Shown: positions 1 to 8,805 of the stretch, in pieces | Numbering within the stretch: the stretch's first letter is position 1 | How the letters are laid out: every line of letters begins with the position of its first letter | Origin: Fidelibacterota bacterium | GTDB lineage: Bacteria; Fidelibacterota; Marinisomatia; SCGC-AAA003-L08; D37C17 | Direction: 5' to 3' | Length of the DNA: 38,576 nt | Assembly (NCBI GenBank): GCA_002731795.1 | Contig: PCCQ01000023.1 | Coordinates: forward strand, 16,755-55,330 | The notes under the pieces: generated by a model | Databases searched by the model: none | Told to the model about the DNA's origin: nothing | The model's input: the letters and a program-made list of their open reading frames with translations, nothing else | Program-made: the position numbers and the translations under genes

Positions 1-1
1 G

Positions 2-1339
2 GCATCTCCTGGAGATAATGAAGCAATGTTAAGCTGGGATAGTGTTATCGAAGAGCGTGAGGAAGCATTTGTAGGATATAATGTATATCGGTCAACAACA
101 AGTGGTAGTTCATATGCTTTTGTTGCAGCGATCACTGGTGATGAGACTATGTATACAGATACAGGGCTTGATAATAGTCAAATGTATTATTATGTAGTTA
201 CCTCTCAGTATGAAGAGACTGAGTCTGCATACTCAAATGAAGCATCAGCTCAGCCAATGGATTTTATTCAGCTTAGCATGAGTGATGTTGAAGGAATCTA
301 TGCTCCTGGTGATACATTTGATGTAACCATCTCATGGGAAAACCCAGGTACGATTGCAGGTATTCAGCTTGTACTTGAGGATCTTCCTGAGGCGGTTACG
401 ATGACCAATGTTGAAGGACTTGGAGCTCTAGCAGGTGAAGATTTAAATGCCTACAGTTCAGATTATAACGGAGTTGCAACCATTCTTTGGTTTAGTCTTA
501 CAGGCGCTACTTTAGGTGCAGGTGAAGGTGAAATTGCTCGTGTAACATTTGAGGTTAATGATGATGCTGGATGTGGTAGCTTCGATCTTAACTTTTCTGA
601 TGATGCAACGGGAACCGTATTCTCTGATAGCAATGGTCTTGCATATTTCTGGGATGGGGAAGGACAAAGTATAAATACTATTTGTGATGCAAATTTATCA
701 TTGGTACAAGTATCAGAAACGGTATTTGAGGTTCATATGGTAAATACAGTTGATGTTGCTGGATTCCAGTTTGACCTGGTTGATACTCCAGATAATTTTA
801 GTATCTCAACATCTTCTACAACAGCTAGAACCAGTGGATACCTTGTAAGTACCAATGCAAGTGGTACTGTGATTGGATTTTCAATTACAGGTGGAACGAT
901 TGCACCTGGATCAGGAGCCATAGTACAGATCACTGCAGGTAGTTCGCTAAATGATACTGAGGTATGTTTTGATAATATCGTTCTTGCAGATCCAACTGGT
1001 GCAGAAATTGAAGCGAGATCTGAATGTATCATGTTTAGCGATGAACTAGCTAATGATGAATTAGAAATCCCTAATAATTTCTCAATTAGCAAAATTTATC
1101 CAAACCCATTCAACCCTAGTACAACTATTGAATGGACAATGAAAGAGTTTGGAAGTCATAGACTAGATGTATATAATACCAATGGTCAGCTTATTGATGT
1201 TATAAGCAATGGTTACATATCTCCAGGATATAAACAAAGTATGTGGGATGCTAGCAACCATGCTTCAGGTATTTACATTATTAGATTAGTCATTAATAAT
1301 AATCTAGTAAGCTCCAACAAGGTAATGCTTGTTAAATAA
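2..1339 (+). CDS. Secreted protein, 5'-truncated by window edge: fibronectin type III-like domain, cohesin-like domain, T9SS-type C-terminal sorting domain
   Basis: Frame is open upstream of the reported ATG to the window edge (ASPGDNEAMLSW...). Fn3-like 'YNVYRSTTSGSSYAFVAAITGDETMYTDTGLDNSQMYYYVVTS'. Cohesin-like beta-rich region (PGDTFDVTISWENPGTIAGIQLVLE...). C-terminus '[17 protein letters not shown]...SGIYIIRLVINNNLVSSNKVMLVK'. Confidence 0.85.
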   Translation, partial: ASPGDNEAMLSWDSVIEEREEAFVGYNVYRSTTSGSSYAFVAAITGDETMYTDTGLDNSQMYYYVVTSQYEETESAYSNEASAQPMDFIQLSMSDVEGIYAPGDTFDVTISWENPGTIAGIQLVLEDLPEAVTMTNVEGLGALAGEDLNAYSSDYNGVATILWFSLTGATLGAGEGEIARVTFEVNDDAGCGSFDLNFSDDATGTVFSDSNGLAYFWDGEGQSINTICDANLSLVQVSETVFEVHMVNTVDVAGFQFDLVDTPDNFSISTSSTTARTSGYLVSTNASGTVIGFSITGGTIAPGSGAIVQITAGSSLNDTEVCFDNIVLADPTGAEIEARSECIMFSDELANDELEIPNNFSISKIYPNPFNPSTTIEWTMKEFGSHRLDVYNTNGQLIDVISNGYISPGYKQSMWDASNHASGIYIIRLVINNNLVSSNKVMLVK

Positions 1340-1377
1340 TGTGACTTAGTTAACATTTGTTAACAATAAGACATAAT

Positions 1378-1422
1378 AACTTCCTCTGGTACTAAAAATA
1401 AATTTTAATACTAGAGGAAGTT
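1378..1422 (+). promoter_or_regulatory. Long intergenic hairpin upstream of the 1442 CDS (about 20-bp stem, 5-nt loop, one mismatch and one G-U pair)
   Basis: AACTTCCTCTGGTACTAAAA-ATAAA-TTTTAATACTAGAGGAAGTT read directly. No U-tract follows; a Shine-Dalgarno (AAGGAGG) and ATG lie shortly downstream. Confidence 0.6.
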
Positions 1423-1441
1423 CATCATAAGGAGGAGAAAT

Positions 1442-4102
1442 ATGTTAAAAAGATTTATTCTGCTAACACTATTTTCAACAATTTTTGCACAATTTGAAGT
1501 TAATGTTAATCCAACTGGAGAAAGCCATTTAGTTGTCCTACTAGATTCAGTATCAGGAATTGAAGTAGGTGATCAAATAGGAATATTTGATGCTTCAGGT
1601 GTAACTGAAAGCTGTATACCTGACTTGGGATGTAATACTAGTGCAGATGTTCAGTATGGTGAAGTATTGGTTGCTGCTGGAACTTGGGATGGCCAATCGA
1701 ATGAACAGGGTACAGCTATGGAATTATCTTCTATTATGTCTATCGATTTAAGTGATTTCAATGGACCGATATTAAATGGAGCTGTTGATGGAAATGCAGT
1801 AATTATAAAAGTATATGATGTAAGTGAAAATATAATTTTAGATACAGAGTTAACGATTGATAATGGTGGTGAGTTTGGTGATTTCTTTACAGTAATTTCT
1901 GAAATTAATGTAATAAGTGTTGATCCAATTTATGGATGTACTGATACCAGTGCATGTAACTATAATCCAGAAGCGAATACAAACGATGATTCATGTTTAT
2001 ATGATGATTGTAATGGCGAGTGTGGTGGAGATGCAGTTATAGATGAATGTGGTGAATGTAATGGTAATGGCCCTGAAGAAAATTTTGATTGTGATGGAAA
2101 TTGTATTATAGATGTAGATTGTAATGGTGAGTGCGGTGGAGATGCAGTTATAGATGAATGTGGTGAATGTAATGGTGATGGAAGTTCATGCGAGGTATAT
2201 ATTGAATTAGCGCTAACAACTACCCTTGATGAGCCAATTGAGGATGAAGAAGAACTTCAGCAATTTGAAGAAGATTTTGAAAGTTATATGGAGGTTGAAC
2301 TTGGACTTCCGGATGGTACTGTGGAAGTTACAAATATAATTTTTTCAGAAACTAGAGAGGTAGGAGTAACTATTGAATTTTCAGTAACATTAACTGATGA
2401 GGAATTATCCGAAACAGATTTCAATCCTGAAACTGCCGAAGAAGATATAGAAAGTACTGTATCTGAAGTTGAGGATGAAATTGAAGACGGTCTTCCAGAA
2501 TTCATTTTAGGTTGTACAGATGATTCAGCAGAAAATTATGATTCTAATGCAAATGTAGATGATGGATCTTGTGAATATGAAGCCCAAGCTCCAGCAGAAT
2601 TTTCATTTAATGCTTCTACTCTGCAAGCATTTTATTTTATGATTGATGCAAATATTGATGGAGAACCTCTTGAAATAGGTCAAGATTATATAGCTGCTTT
2701 TAATGGTGACCTTTGTGTAGGAAGTATTGCATGGGAGGGACCATATACGACAGTTCCTGCAATGGGGACAGATGGTGAAGGGTATTCTGATGGATATCTT
2801 TCAACAGGTGATGTTCCAATATTTAAAATTTATGACGCTTCAGAAGATAGTATAATTGAGGCTTGTCCACAGACTGAGTCTTCGCTTGCATTTTCAAATC
2901 TAGAATTTATCTATGTCGATATGTTGAATGGTAATCAGAGTTGTACGGTTTCATATGAGATAGATATGCACTATGGTGCTAATCTAGTTAGCTTCCATGC
3001 ACTTCCGGACGATGTATCTGTTGGAAATGTAATGGAGTCATTAGGTGATGTAGTCACGGGTGTTATTGGTGAAGGAGTAGCTGCAAGTCCAAACCCTGTC
3101 TTAGGATGGGTTGGTAGTTTATCTGAAATTTCAAGAACCTCTGGATATTGGATAAAGCTTAATACTGCTATGCCAATCGAGATTACAGGTGCAACTCCAT
3201 CTGATCCTAATCTCTCATATGATTTACATTATGGAGCTAATTTAATTTCCTTCCCAATACCTGGCTCTGTTTCTGTTGGAGATGGTATTCCTGATGATGT
3301 TGAAGGATATTTTACAGGCGTGATTGGTGAAGGAGTAGCCGCAAGTCCAAATCCAGTTTTGGGATGGGTAGGAAGCTTAAGCGAGTTTGAAGGTACCAAA
3401 GGTTATTGGGCTAAGGTCGATGGTGCATTCGAATTTTCATTTAACTTATCCAATGCCTCAAATAATCGTCAATCTTCATATGAAAGTTTAAATGATTCAT
3501 ATGGTTTTACTCAATCTACCCAGCAGGCATTTTATTTTATTGAAAATTTAGATGCTAATATTCAAAAAGGAGATTGGATTCTAGCTTATAATGATGATGT
3601 TTTAGTTGGAGCAAGACAGTGGAATGGTATTTTTACAGACATTCCTGCCATGGGATATGATAGCTATGCTACTGCAGGATACTGTCAAGATAATGATATT
3701 CCAAAAATTGTCTGGGTGGATTCTGATGGAAATGAAAATTTATTAGTTGGAGATATACCTTCATGGTCTAATAATGAGTTGTTTTATGTTTCATTGGAAT
3801 TAGAGTCTAATTCTTTGATACCGACTGATTATAGTTTAAGTCAAAATTATCCTAATCCATTTAATCCAAGTACTACTATTTCATTTAGTCTGCCTTCAGA
3901 TAATCATACAATTCTCAATATTTATGATATTTCTGGAAAATTAATTAATACACTGCTTGATAAAAATATGAAAACTGGTTATCATAATATTTCCTGGGAT
4001 GGAAAAGATTTCTATGGTCAGGAGGTATCAACAGGTGCATATGTTTATACATTATCTACAAATGATGTAAGTTTAAGTGGAAAAATGATTTTACTAAAAT
4101 AG
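1442..4102 (+). CDS. Secreted multi-module protein with Cys-rich repeats, duplicated modules and T9SS-type C-terminal domain
   Basis: Signal peptide [16 protein letters not shown]. Repeats '[20 protein letters not shown]' x2, 'CTDxSAxNYxxxAxxDDxSCxY' x2, '[24 protein letters not shown]' x2. C-term '[21 protein letters not shown]...KMILLK'. SD AAGGAGGAGAAAT upstream. Confidence 0.9.
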   Translation: MLKRFILLTLFSTIFAQFEVNVNPTGESHLVVLLDSVSGIEVGDQIGIFDASGVTESCIPDLGCNTSADVQYGEVLVAAGTWDGQSNEQGTAMELSSIMSIDLSDFNGPILNGAVDGNAVIIKVYDVSENIILDTELTIDNGGEFGDFFTVISEINVISVDPIYGCTDTSACNYNPEANTNDDSCLYDDCNGECGGDAVIDECGECNGNGPEENFDCDGNCIIDVDCNGECGGDAVIDECGECNGDGSSCEVYIELALTTTLDEPIEDEEELQQFEEDFESYMEVELGLPDGTVEVTNIIFSETREVGVTIEFSVTLTDEELSETDFNPETAEEDIESTVSEVEDEIEDGLPEFILGCTDDSAENYDSNANVDDGSCEYEAQAPAEFSFNASTLQAFYFMIDANIDGEPLEIGQDYIAAFNGDLCVGSIAWEGPYTTVPAMGTDGEGYSDGYLSTGDVPIFKIYDASEDSIIEACPQTESSLAFSNLEFIYVDMLNGNQSCTVSYEIDMHYGANLVSFHALPDDVSVGNVMESLGDVVTGVIGEGVAASPNPVLGWVGSLSEISRTSGYWIKLNTAMPIEITGATPSDPNLSYDLHYGANLISFPIPGSVSVGDGIPDDVEGYFTGVIGEGVAASPNPVLGWVGSLSEFEGTKGYWAKVDGAFEFSFNLSNASNNRQSSYESLNDSYGFTQSTQQAFYFIENLDANIQKGDWILAYNDDVLVGARQWNGIFTDIPAMGYDSYATAGYCQDNDIPKIVWVDSDGNENLLVGDIPSWSNNELFYVSLELESNSLIPTDYSLSQNYPNPFNPSTTISFSLPSDNHTILNIYDISGKLINTLLDKNMKTGYHNISWDGKDFYGQEVSTGAYVYTLSTNDVSLSGKMILLK
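2006..2181 (+). repeat. Two 65-bp direct repeat units (2006-2070 and 2117-2181), 3 mismatches, encoding [20 protein letters not shown][ND]G
   Basis: Direct sequence comparison of the two units. Confidence 0.9.
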
Positions 4103-4128
4103 ATAACGTTTTTTATAGTTTTGACTAG

Positions 4129-4166
4129 AAGTGCGATAAATAAATTTATTTTATCGCACTTTTTAT
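4129..4166. terminator. Bidirectional intrinsic terminator between convergent genes
   Basis: AAGTGCGATAAA / TTTATCGCACTT 12-bp perfect stem (4129-4140 with 4150-4161) followed by T-run; lies between the stop at 4102 and the minus-strand CDS ending at 4163. Confidence 0.85.
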
Positions 4167-5767
4167 TTATCTACTACATTTCCATTATTAAATAAAAAGT
4201 TAGGGTCAAATCCAATTTTACATTTGATAACTTCTTTAACACCATTCATTCCATAACATTCAATAAAATCTTTCTTTTTACGTTTTCCTGTTCCATGTTC
4301 AGCTGAATATATACCACCAAGATTTGAAGATATTTGAATAATATCTCGATAACATTTAATAGCTTCGTTTTCATTTTTGGAATTTGGAATTAAATGAAAA
4401 TGAAGGTGGCAGTCGCCCAAATGTCCAAACAAGAGATAGTCTATTTTTTTACTTTTTATTAAAGAATGAGTTTTTTTTATGAAATCATGAAATGAATGTG
4501 GGGGAACGATTGTATCTGTAATTATACTTGCTGTATTATATTCTTTAGATTTATGTAGAGCATTAGCTGGAATGGAATGACGTGCCTCAAAGAACGTTTT
4601 CCAATTATTAGGGTCATCAAGTGACAGTATTTGTTCTTCTTCATTTATATCATCAAAACCCATCAAAATATCATACCATTTTTCTATCCATTTATCAATA
4701 TTGTCGTCATACAAAGGTATTTGCATATAAATTCCAACTGAATATTTCTGATTAAAAAAATATTCATAATGATTCATATATGATCGACAATTATTTCCAA
4801 AATATTCAAATCCGGATAGGTTACCCATATCATCATTCAATATTTTTCGTATGTAGTTATAGAAATTAAAAGCTATTTCTTCATTTTTTAGTTTAACGAA
4901 GAGGTTAATATACTGACTTGGATTATCTGAAAGTTTTAAATGCACATTGGTAATACATCCAAATATTCCTTCACTACCTACAATTAAATCTATTAAATCT
5001 AATTTCCCATTTTCTGCAGAAAATGGACCACTTGCATTTTTTAAGTTTACTCTTTTATATCTTGGAATATAAACTATTGAATCTTCTCCATTTGAATCTT
5101 TAATAATAAACTGTCCATTTTTTGATATATATTGCCCTCTTTCTGCCGTTATATGCTCTCCATTTGGTAGTAAAAACTCTAATTGATTCACCCACATTCT
5201 CATTGAACCTTTGGGACCTGGTATGAAACCTGATGCATTGCATGAAACTGCACCTCCAACCATTGCTTCATTTCTACTTGTTGGATCAACAGCGAAAATT
5301 AAACGGTTTTGCGATTCATATTTTACAAACTTTCTAACTTGTTCAATATAAACTCCAGGATTAACTGAGATGAACTTATTTGAGGTGTCAAGACTATCAA
5401 TTTTATTCATTTTTTCAATAGATAAAATTAACCCACCATTTGGTGTTGCACTTCCAGTAAGATTTGTTCTACCTGCAGATATTGTAATTTTAATTTTTAA
5501 TAAACTACATAATTTGATAACAATAGCACATTCTGTAGAATTTGTAGGTCTACATAAAATAGAAGCATTACCTATCATATTAGACCAATCATGATTATAT
5601 GCAGAAATAATATCCTTATCATCTGTAGCATCTATTGAAAAATTTGTATTTAAAAATGATGAGATTTTTTTTGTTGAGGGTTTACTATTTGCAAACTCTA
5701 TAATTTTTATTTCTATTTCAGGCTTGATAATTGATTTTGAGTAAATGAAATGAGAGTGATTATTCAT
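4163..5767 (-). CDS. FAD-binding oxidoreductase, GlcD / D-lactate dehydrogenase type
   Basis: FAD-linked oxidase features: 'NLTGSATPNGGLILSIEKMNKI', 'DPTSRNEAMVGGAVSCNASG', 'GHLGDCHLHFHLIP', 'YSAEHGTGKRKKKD', 'FDPNFLFNNGNVV'. Confidence 0.88.
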   Translation of the reverse strand: MNNHSHFIYSKSIIKPEIEIKIIEFANSKPSTKKISSFLNTNFSIDATDDKDIISAYNHDWSNMIGNASILCRPTNSTECAIVIKLCSLLKIKITISAGRTNLTGSATPNGGLILSIEKMNKIDSLDTSNKFISVNPGVYIEQVRKFVKYESQNRLIFAVDPTSRNEAMVGGAVSCNASGFIPGPKGSMRMWVNQLEFLLPNGEHITAERGQYISKNGQFIIKDSNGEDSIVYIPRYKRVNLKNASGPFSAENGKLDLIDLIVGSEGIFGCITNVHLKLSDNPSQYINLFVKLKNEEIAFNFYNYIRKILNDDMGNLSGFEYFGNNCRSYMNHYEYFFNQKYSVGIYMQIPLYDDNIDKWIEKWYDILMGFDDINEEEQILSLDDPNNWKTFFEARHSIPANALHKSKEYNTASIITDTIVPPHSFHDFIKKTHSLIKSKKIDYLLFGHLGDCHLHFHLIPNSKNENEAIKCYRDIIQISSNLGGIYSAEHGTGKRKKKDFIECYGMNGVKEVIKCKIGFDPNFLFNNGNVVDK

Positions 5768-5770
5768 TTA

Positions 5771-6646
5771 CTATAAGTCTAATTCTTTTCTCTTTTTAAT
5801 TCTTTCTTCTCTTCCTAGTGGATTTGGTTGCGGGATTGCAGCTAATAAAGTCTTAGTATATTTATGTTGAGGATTTGAAAAAATTTCTTCTGTTTTATTA
5901 TATTCAACTGCTTCACCTAAATACATAACTGCTATTTCAGTTGAAATATGATTTACTACTGAAAGGTCGTGGGCAATAAATAAAATAGTTAAGTTGAATT
6001 CATCTTGCAAGTCCATCATTAGGTTAATGACTTGTGCTTGAATAGATACATCCAAGGCAGAAACTGGCTCATCAGCAATTATAATTTTTGGCTCTGTTGC
6101 TAAAGATCTTGCGATCCCTATTCGTTGTCGTTGTCCACCAGAAAATTCATGAGGATATCTCATTGCCTGTTCACCTGAAAGGCCAACTTTCTCCATAAGC
6201 CATCTAACTTTATCATTCTTTTCAGACTCATTCATATTAGTATGTATATCCATTGGTTCTTTAATTATATCTTGAACAATCATTCTAGGATTTAGTGATG
6301 AAAAAGGATCTTGAAAAATCATTTGAATTTGTGGGCGATAAGGTATGATTTCTTTTCTATTTAATTTAAGTAAATCAATATAAGAGCCATTATCGTTTAA
6401 TAAAATTTCTCCAGTAACCCTTACATCCGGCGCTGTAATCTTTAAAACATTTAAAATAGCCTTTCCTAAAGTCGATTTACCAGATCCAGATTCACCTACA
6501 ATGCCTATAGTTTCACCTTGACATACAGATAGGCTTAAATCTTTTACTGCATGAACATGCGATACTTCTCTTTGTAGGATTCCTCCAAAGATTGGGAATT
6601 CTACATTTAAATTTTTTACTTTTAAAATTTCGTTATTTTTTTTCAT
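5771..6646 (-). CDS. Oligopeptide-type ABC transporter ATP-binding protein (OppF/DppF-like)
   Basis: Walker A GESGSGKSTLGK, signature FSGGQRQRIGIARSLATEP, Walker B IIIADEPVSALD, 'MIFQDPFSSLNPRM'. Start chosen at the internal ATG (MKKNNEIL) rather than 6667, which overlaps the upstream gene. Confidence 0.93.
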   Translation of the reverse strand: MKKNNEILKVKNLNVEFPIFGGILQREVSHVHAVKDLSLSVCQGETIGIVGESGSGKSTLGKAILNVLKITAPDVRVTGEILLNDNGSYIDLLKLNRKEIIPYRPQIQMIFQDPFSSLNPRMIVQDIIKEPMDIHTNMNESEKNDKVRWLMEKVGLSGEQAMRYPHEFSGGQRQRIGIARSLATEPKIIIADEPVSALDVSIQAQVINLMMDLQDEFNLTILFIAHDLSVVNHISTEIAVMYLGEAVEYNKTEEIFSNPQHKYTKTLLAAIPQPNPLGREERIKKRKELDL

Positions 6647-7629
6647 TTTAGTACTTCTGGTTTGCATCTAACAAAATGATTAGGAGTTGCTTCAAAAAGT
6701 TCGGGTTCTTCTTTAGTGCCTCCACATGCACAATCTTCAGGATCAAATCTTGAACATAACTTACATCCATCTCCCATATCTAAAATTGAAGGTACCATTC
6801 CTTTTAGAGCTTTTAAACGATCAACTTTTTGATCCATTTTAGGTATTGAATCCATAAGAGCTTTTGTATAGGGATGAAGTGGGTTTTTAAATAATTCTTC
6901 TACAGTAGCAATTTCCTGAACTTTTCCTCCATACATCACAATAACTCGATCACATGTCTCAGCAATAACAGCTAAATCATGTGTTATAAGTAGAATGGCA
7001 GCACCTTCTCTTTTTTCTTTTAGACTAATCATTAAATCGAGAATTTGAGCTTGAATAGTTACATCTAGTGCTGTAGTTGGCTCATCTGCTATAAGAAGTG
7101 ATGGATTACATAGTAGTGACATAGCAATCATCACTCGTTGCCTCATACCTCCTGAAAATTGATGTGGATACTCATTAATTCTATCTTCGGGGTCTGGTAT
7201 ACCAACTGCTCGAAGCATATCCACACTTTTTTTAGTTGCTTCTTCAAAGCTTAAGCCTAAATGTCTCATTAACACCTCATTCATTTGAACACTTATTTTA
7301 AGCACTGGATTTAAAGAAGTCATAGGTTCTTGGAAAATCATGGATATGTCTTTCCCTCTATAATCTCTCATTTCTTCGTAGGATAAATCTAAAAGATTTA
7401 TACCATTATAAATTATTTCACCGGAAACAATTTTCCCTGGAGGGTCAGGAATAAGTCTATTTATTGATAATGATGTTACTGATTTACCAGATCCAGATTC
7501 ACCTACAATTCCTAAAACTTCACCCTTATAAATATCAAAAGATACACCATCAACAGCTTTTGCAGTACCTGCCTCTGTATAAAAGTGTGTATGAAGATCT
7601 TTTATTTCAATTAGTTTTTCACTACTCAT
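6643..7629 (-). CDS. Oligopeptide-type ABC transporter ATP-binding protein (OppD/DppD-like)
   Basis: Walker A GESGSGKSVTS, FSGGMRQRVMIAMSLLCNPSLLIADEPTTALDVTIQAQIL. Cys-containing C-terminal extension typical of the family. Confidence 0.93.
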   Translation of the reverse strand: MSSEKLIEIKDLHTHFYTEAGTAKAVDGVSFDIYKGEVLGIVGESGSGKSVTSLSINRLIPDPPGKIVSGEIIYNGINLLDLSYEEMRDYRGKDISMIFQEPMTSLNPVLKISVQMNEVLMRHLGLSFEEATKKSVDMLRAVGIPDPEDRINEYPHQFSGGMRQRVMIAMSLLCNPSLLIADEPTTALDVTIQAQILDLMISLKEKREGAAILLITHDLAVIAETCDRVIVMYGGKVQEIATVEELFKNPLHPYTKALMDSIPKMDQKVDRLKALKGMVPSILDMGDGCKLCSRFDPEDCACGGTKEEPELFEATPNHFVRCKPEVLK

Positions 7630-8804
7630 TATCTTAACCTCGAATGCACTTTGGGATCAAAGGCTTCTCTTATTGCTTCACCTATAAAAGTAATTAAGAA
7701 TAGGGTTGCTCCTATTGAAAATAGAGGCGAAACAATTAGGTGCCAATACTGAAGATTGGTTCTTCCTTGAGCCATCAATTCTCCCCAGCTTGGCGTAGGA
7801 GGTTGTAATCCAAATCCAAGATAGTCGAGTGAAACAAGAGCAGATATATATCCAATTATTGCAAATGGAGCAAATGTTATGACTGGAGTAAGTGAGTTCG
7901 GTAAAATATGCCTAAACATAACATTCCAGTGACTTTGTCCCATTGAGACTGCAGCAGAAACATAATCTTTTGATTTTTCTCTCAAGAATTCGCCTCTTAC
8001 ATACCATGTAATTCCAATCCAACCAGTAAGGAAAACATACATGGATGCCAAAATATAGACATTTGGCTTAATAAATGTAGCTAAAATCATAAGCATAAAT
8101 AAAAATGGAATTGACCCATAAATTTCAATTATTCTAAGTCCAAATAAATCAACTTTACCACCAAAATATCCAAGAGTTCCTCCAATGATAATCCCTATTA
8201 TATATGATAAGAAGCAACACACGATTGCAAAAGTGATTGATATATTAAAACCATATATTAATCGTGACAATACATCACGACCCTGATTATCTGTTCCCAG
8301 TAAATGTTGACTATTAGGAAAATTAGTATATTTATACTTATCAGCTATTCCATTTCCATTCTCATCAATAAAATTTTCTGAAGGATCCCAAACTCCATTT
8401 CCATTTACATCAGTAAATTGCTCATCTTTCTCAGAGATAACCTCTTCATATGGATCATAGGGATATAAAGGCATAATAACCCAATTCCCTTTATCCTCTT
8501 TTTGATATTGTTTTTTTAGTAGTCTATAATGTGGCTGTCCATATTTTTTTTTGCCTTTAATTTCAAATTGTCCTAAATCCTTTGCCTCAATATTCTTATT
8601 ACTAAATATTGAGTTAAAAAGTGGAAAATAATATTCATCATTATATTTTACCATTATAGCTTTACTATTAAAAATTATTGGAGCACAGATTGAAAGTACA
8701 TAGAGTGAAATTAAAATGATTAGAGAATAATATCCTCTTTTTATTGATTTAAATCTATTGATTCGTTTCTGAAGAATTGATTCTGATAAATTTTTATTAG
8801 TCAT
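7629..8804 (-). CDS. ABC transporter permease, YejE/OppC-like, with periplasmic insertion
   Basis: N-terminal 'RFKSIKRGYYSLIILISLYVLSICAPIIFNSKAIMVKYNDEYYFPLF' resembles YejE; 'HLLGTDNQGRDVLSRLIYG', 'VRGEFLREKSKDYVSAAVSMGQSHWNVMFRHILPNSLTPVIT' permease motif, 'LDYLGFGLQPPTPSWGELMAQGR'. Confidence 0.92.
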   Translation of the reverse strand: MTNKNLSESILQKRINRFKSIKRGYYSLIILISLYVLSICAPIIFNSKAIMVKYNDEYYFPLFNSIFSNKNIEAKDLGQFEIKGKKKYGQPHYRLLKKQYQKEDKGNWVIMPLYPYDPYEEVISEKDEQFTDVNGNGVWDPSENFIDENGNGIADKYKYTNFPNSQHLLGTDNQGRDVLSRLIYGFNISITFAIVCCFLSYIIGIIIGGTLGYFGGKVDLFGLRIIEIYGSIPFLFMLMILATFIKPNVYILASMYVFLTGWIGITWYVRGEFLREKSKDYVSAAVSMGQSHWNVMFRHILPNSLTPVITFAPFAIIGYISALVSLDYLGFGLQPPTPSWGELMAQGRTNLQYWHLIVSPLFSIGATLFLITFIGEAIREAFDPKVHSRLR

Positions 8805-8805
8805 T

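Noticed and set aside
733-1092. 119-aa antisense ORF within the secreted protein gene (similar cases: 2284..2505, 12470..12673, 14351..14707, 34972..35403, 37523..37783)
   Set aside because: Lies opposite a confidently coding frame, no recognisable domain; treated as shadow ORFs.
6700-6780. Cys cluster at the C-terminus of the OppD-like ATPase (CKLCSRFDPEDCACGG)
   Set aside because: Cys residues in this C-terminal region are a known feature of OppD/DppD proteins, so not treated as unusual.
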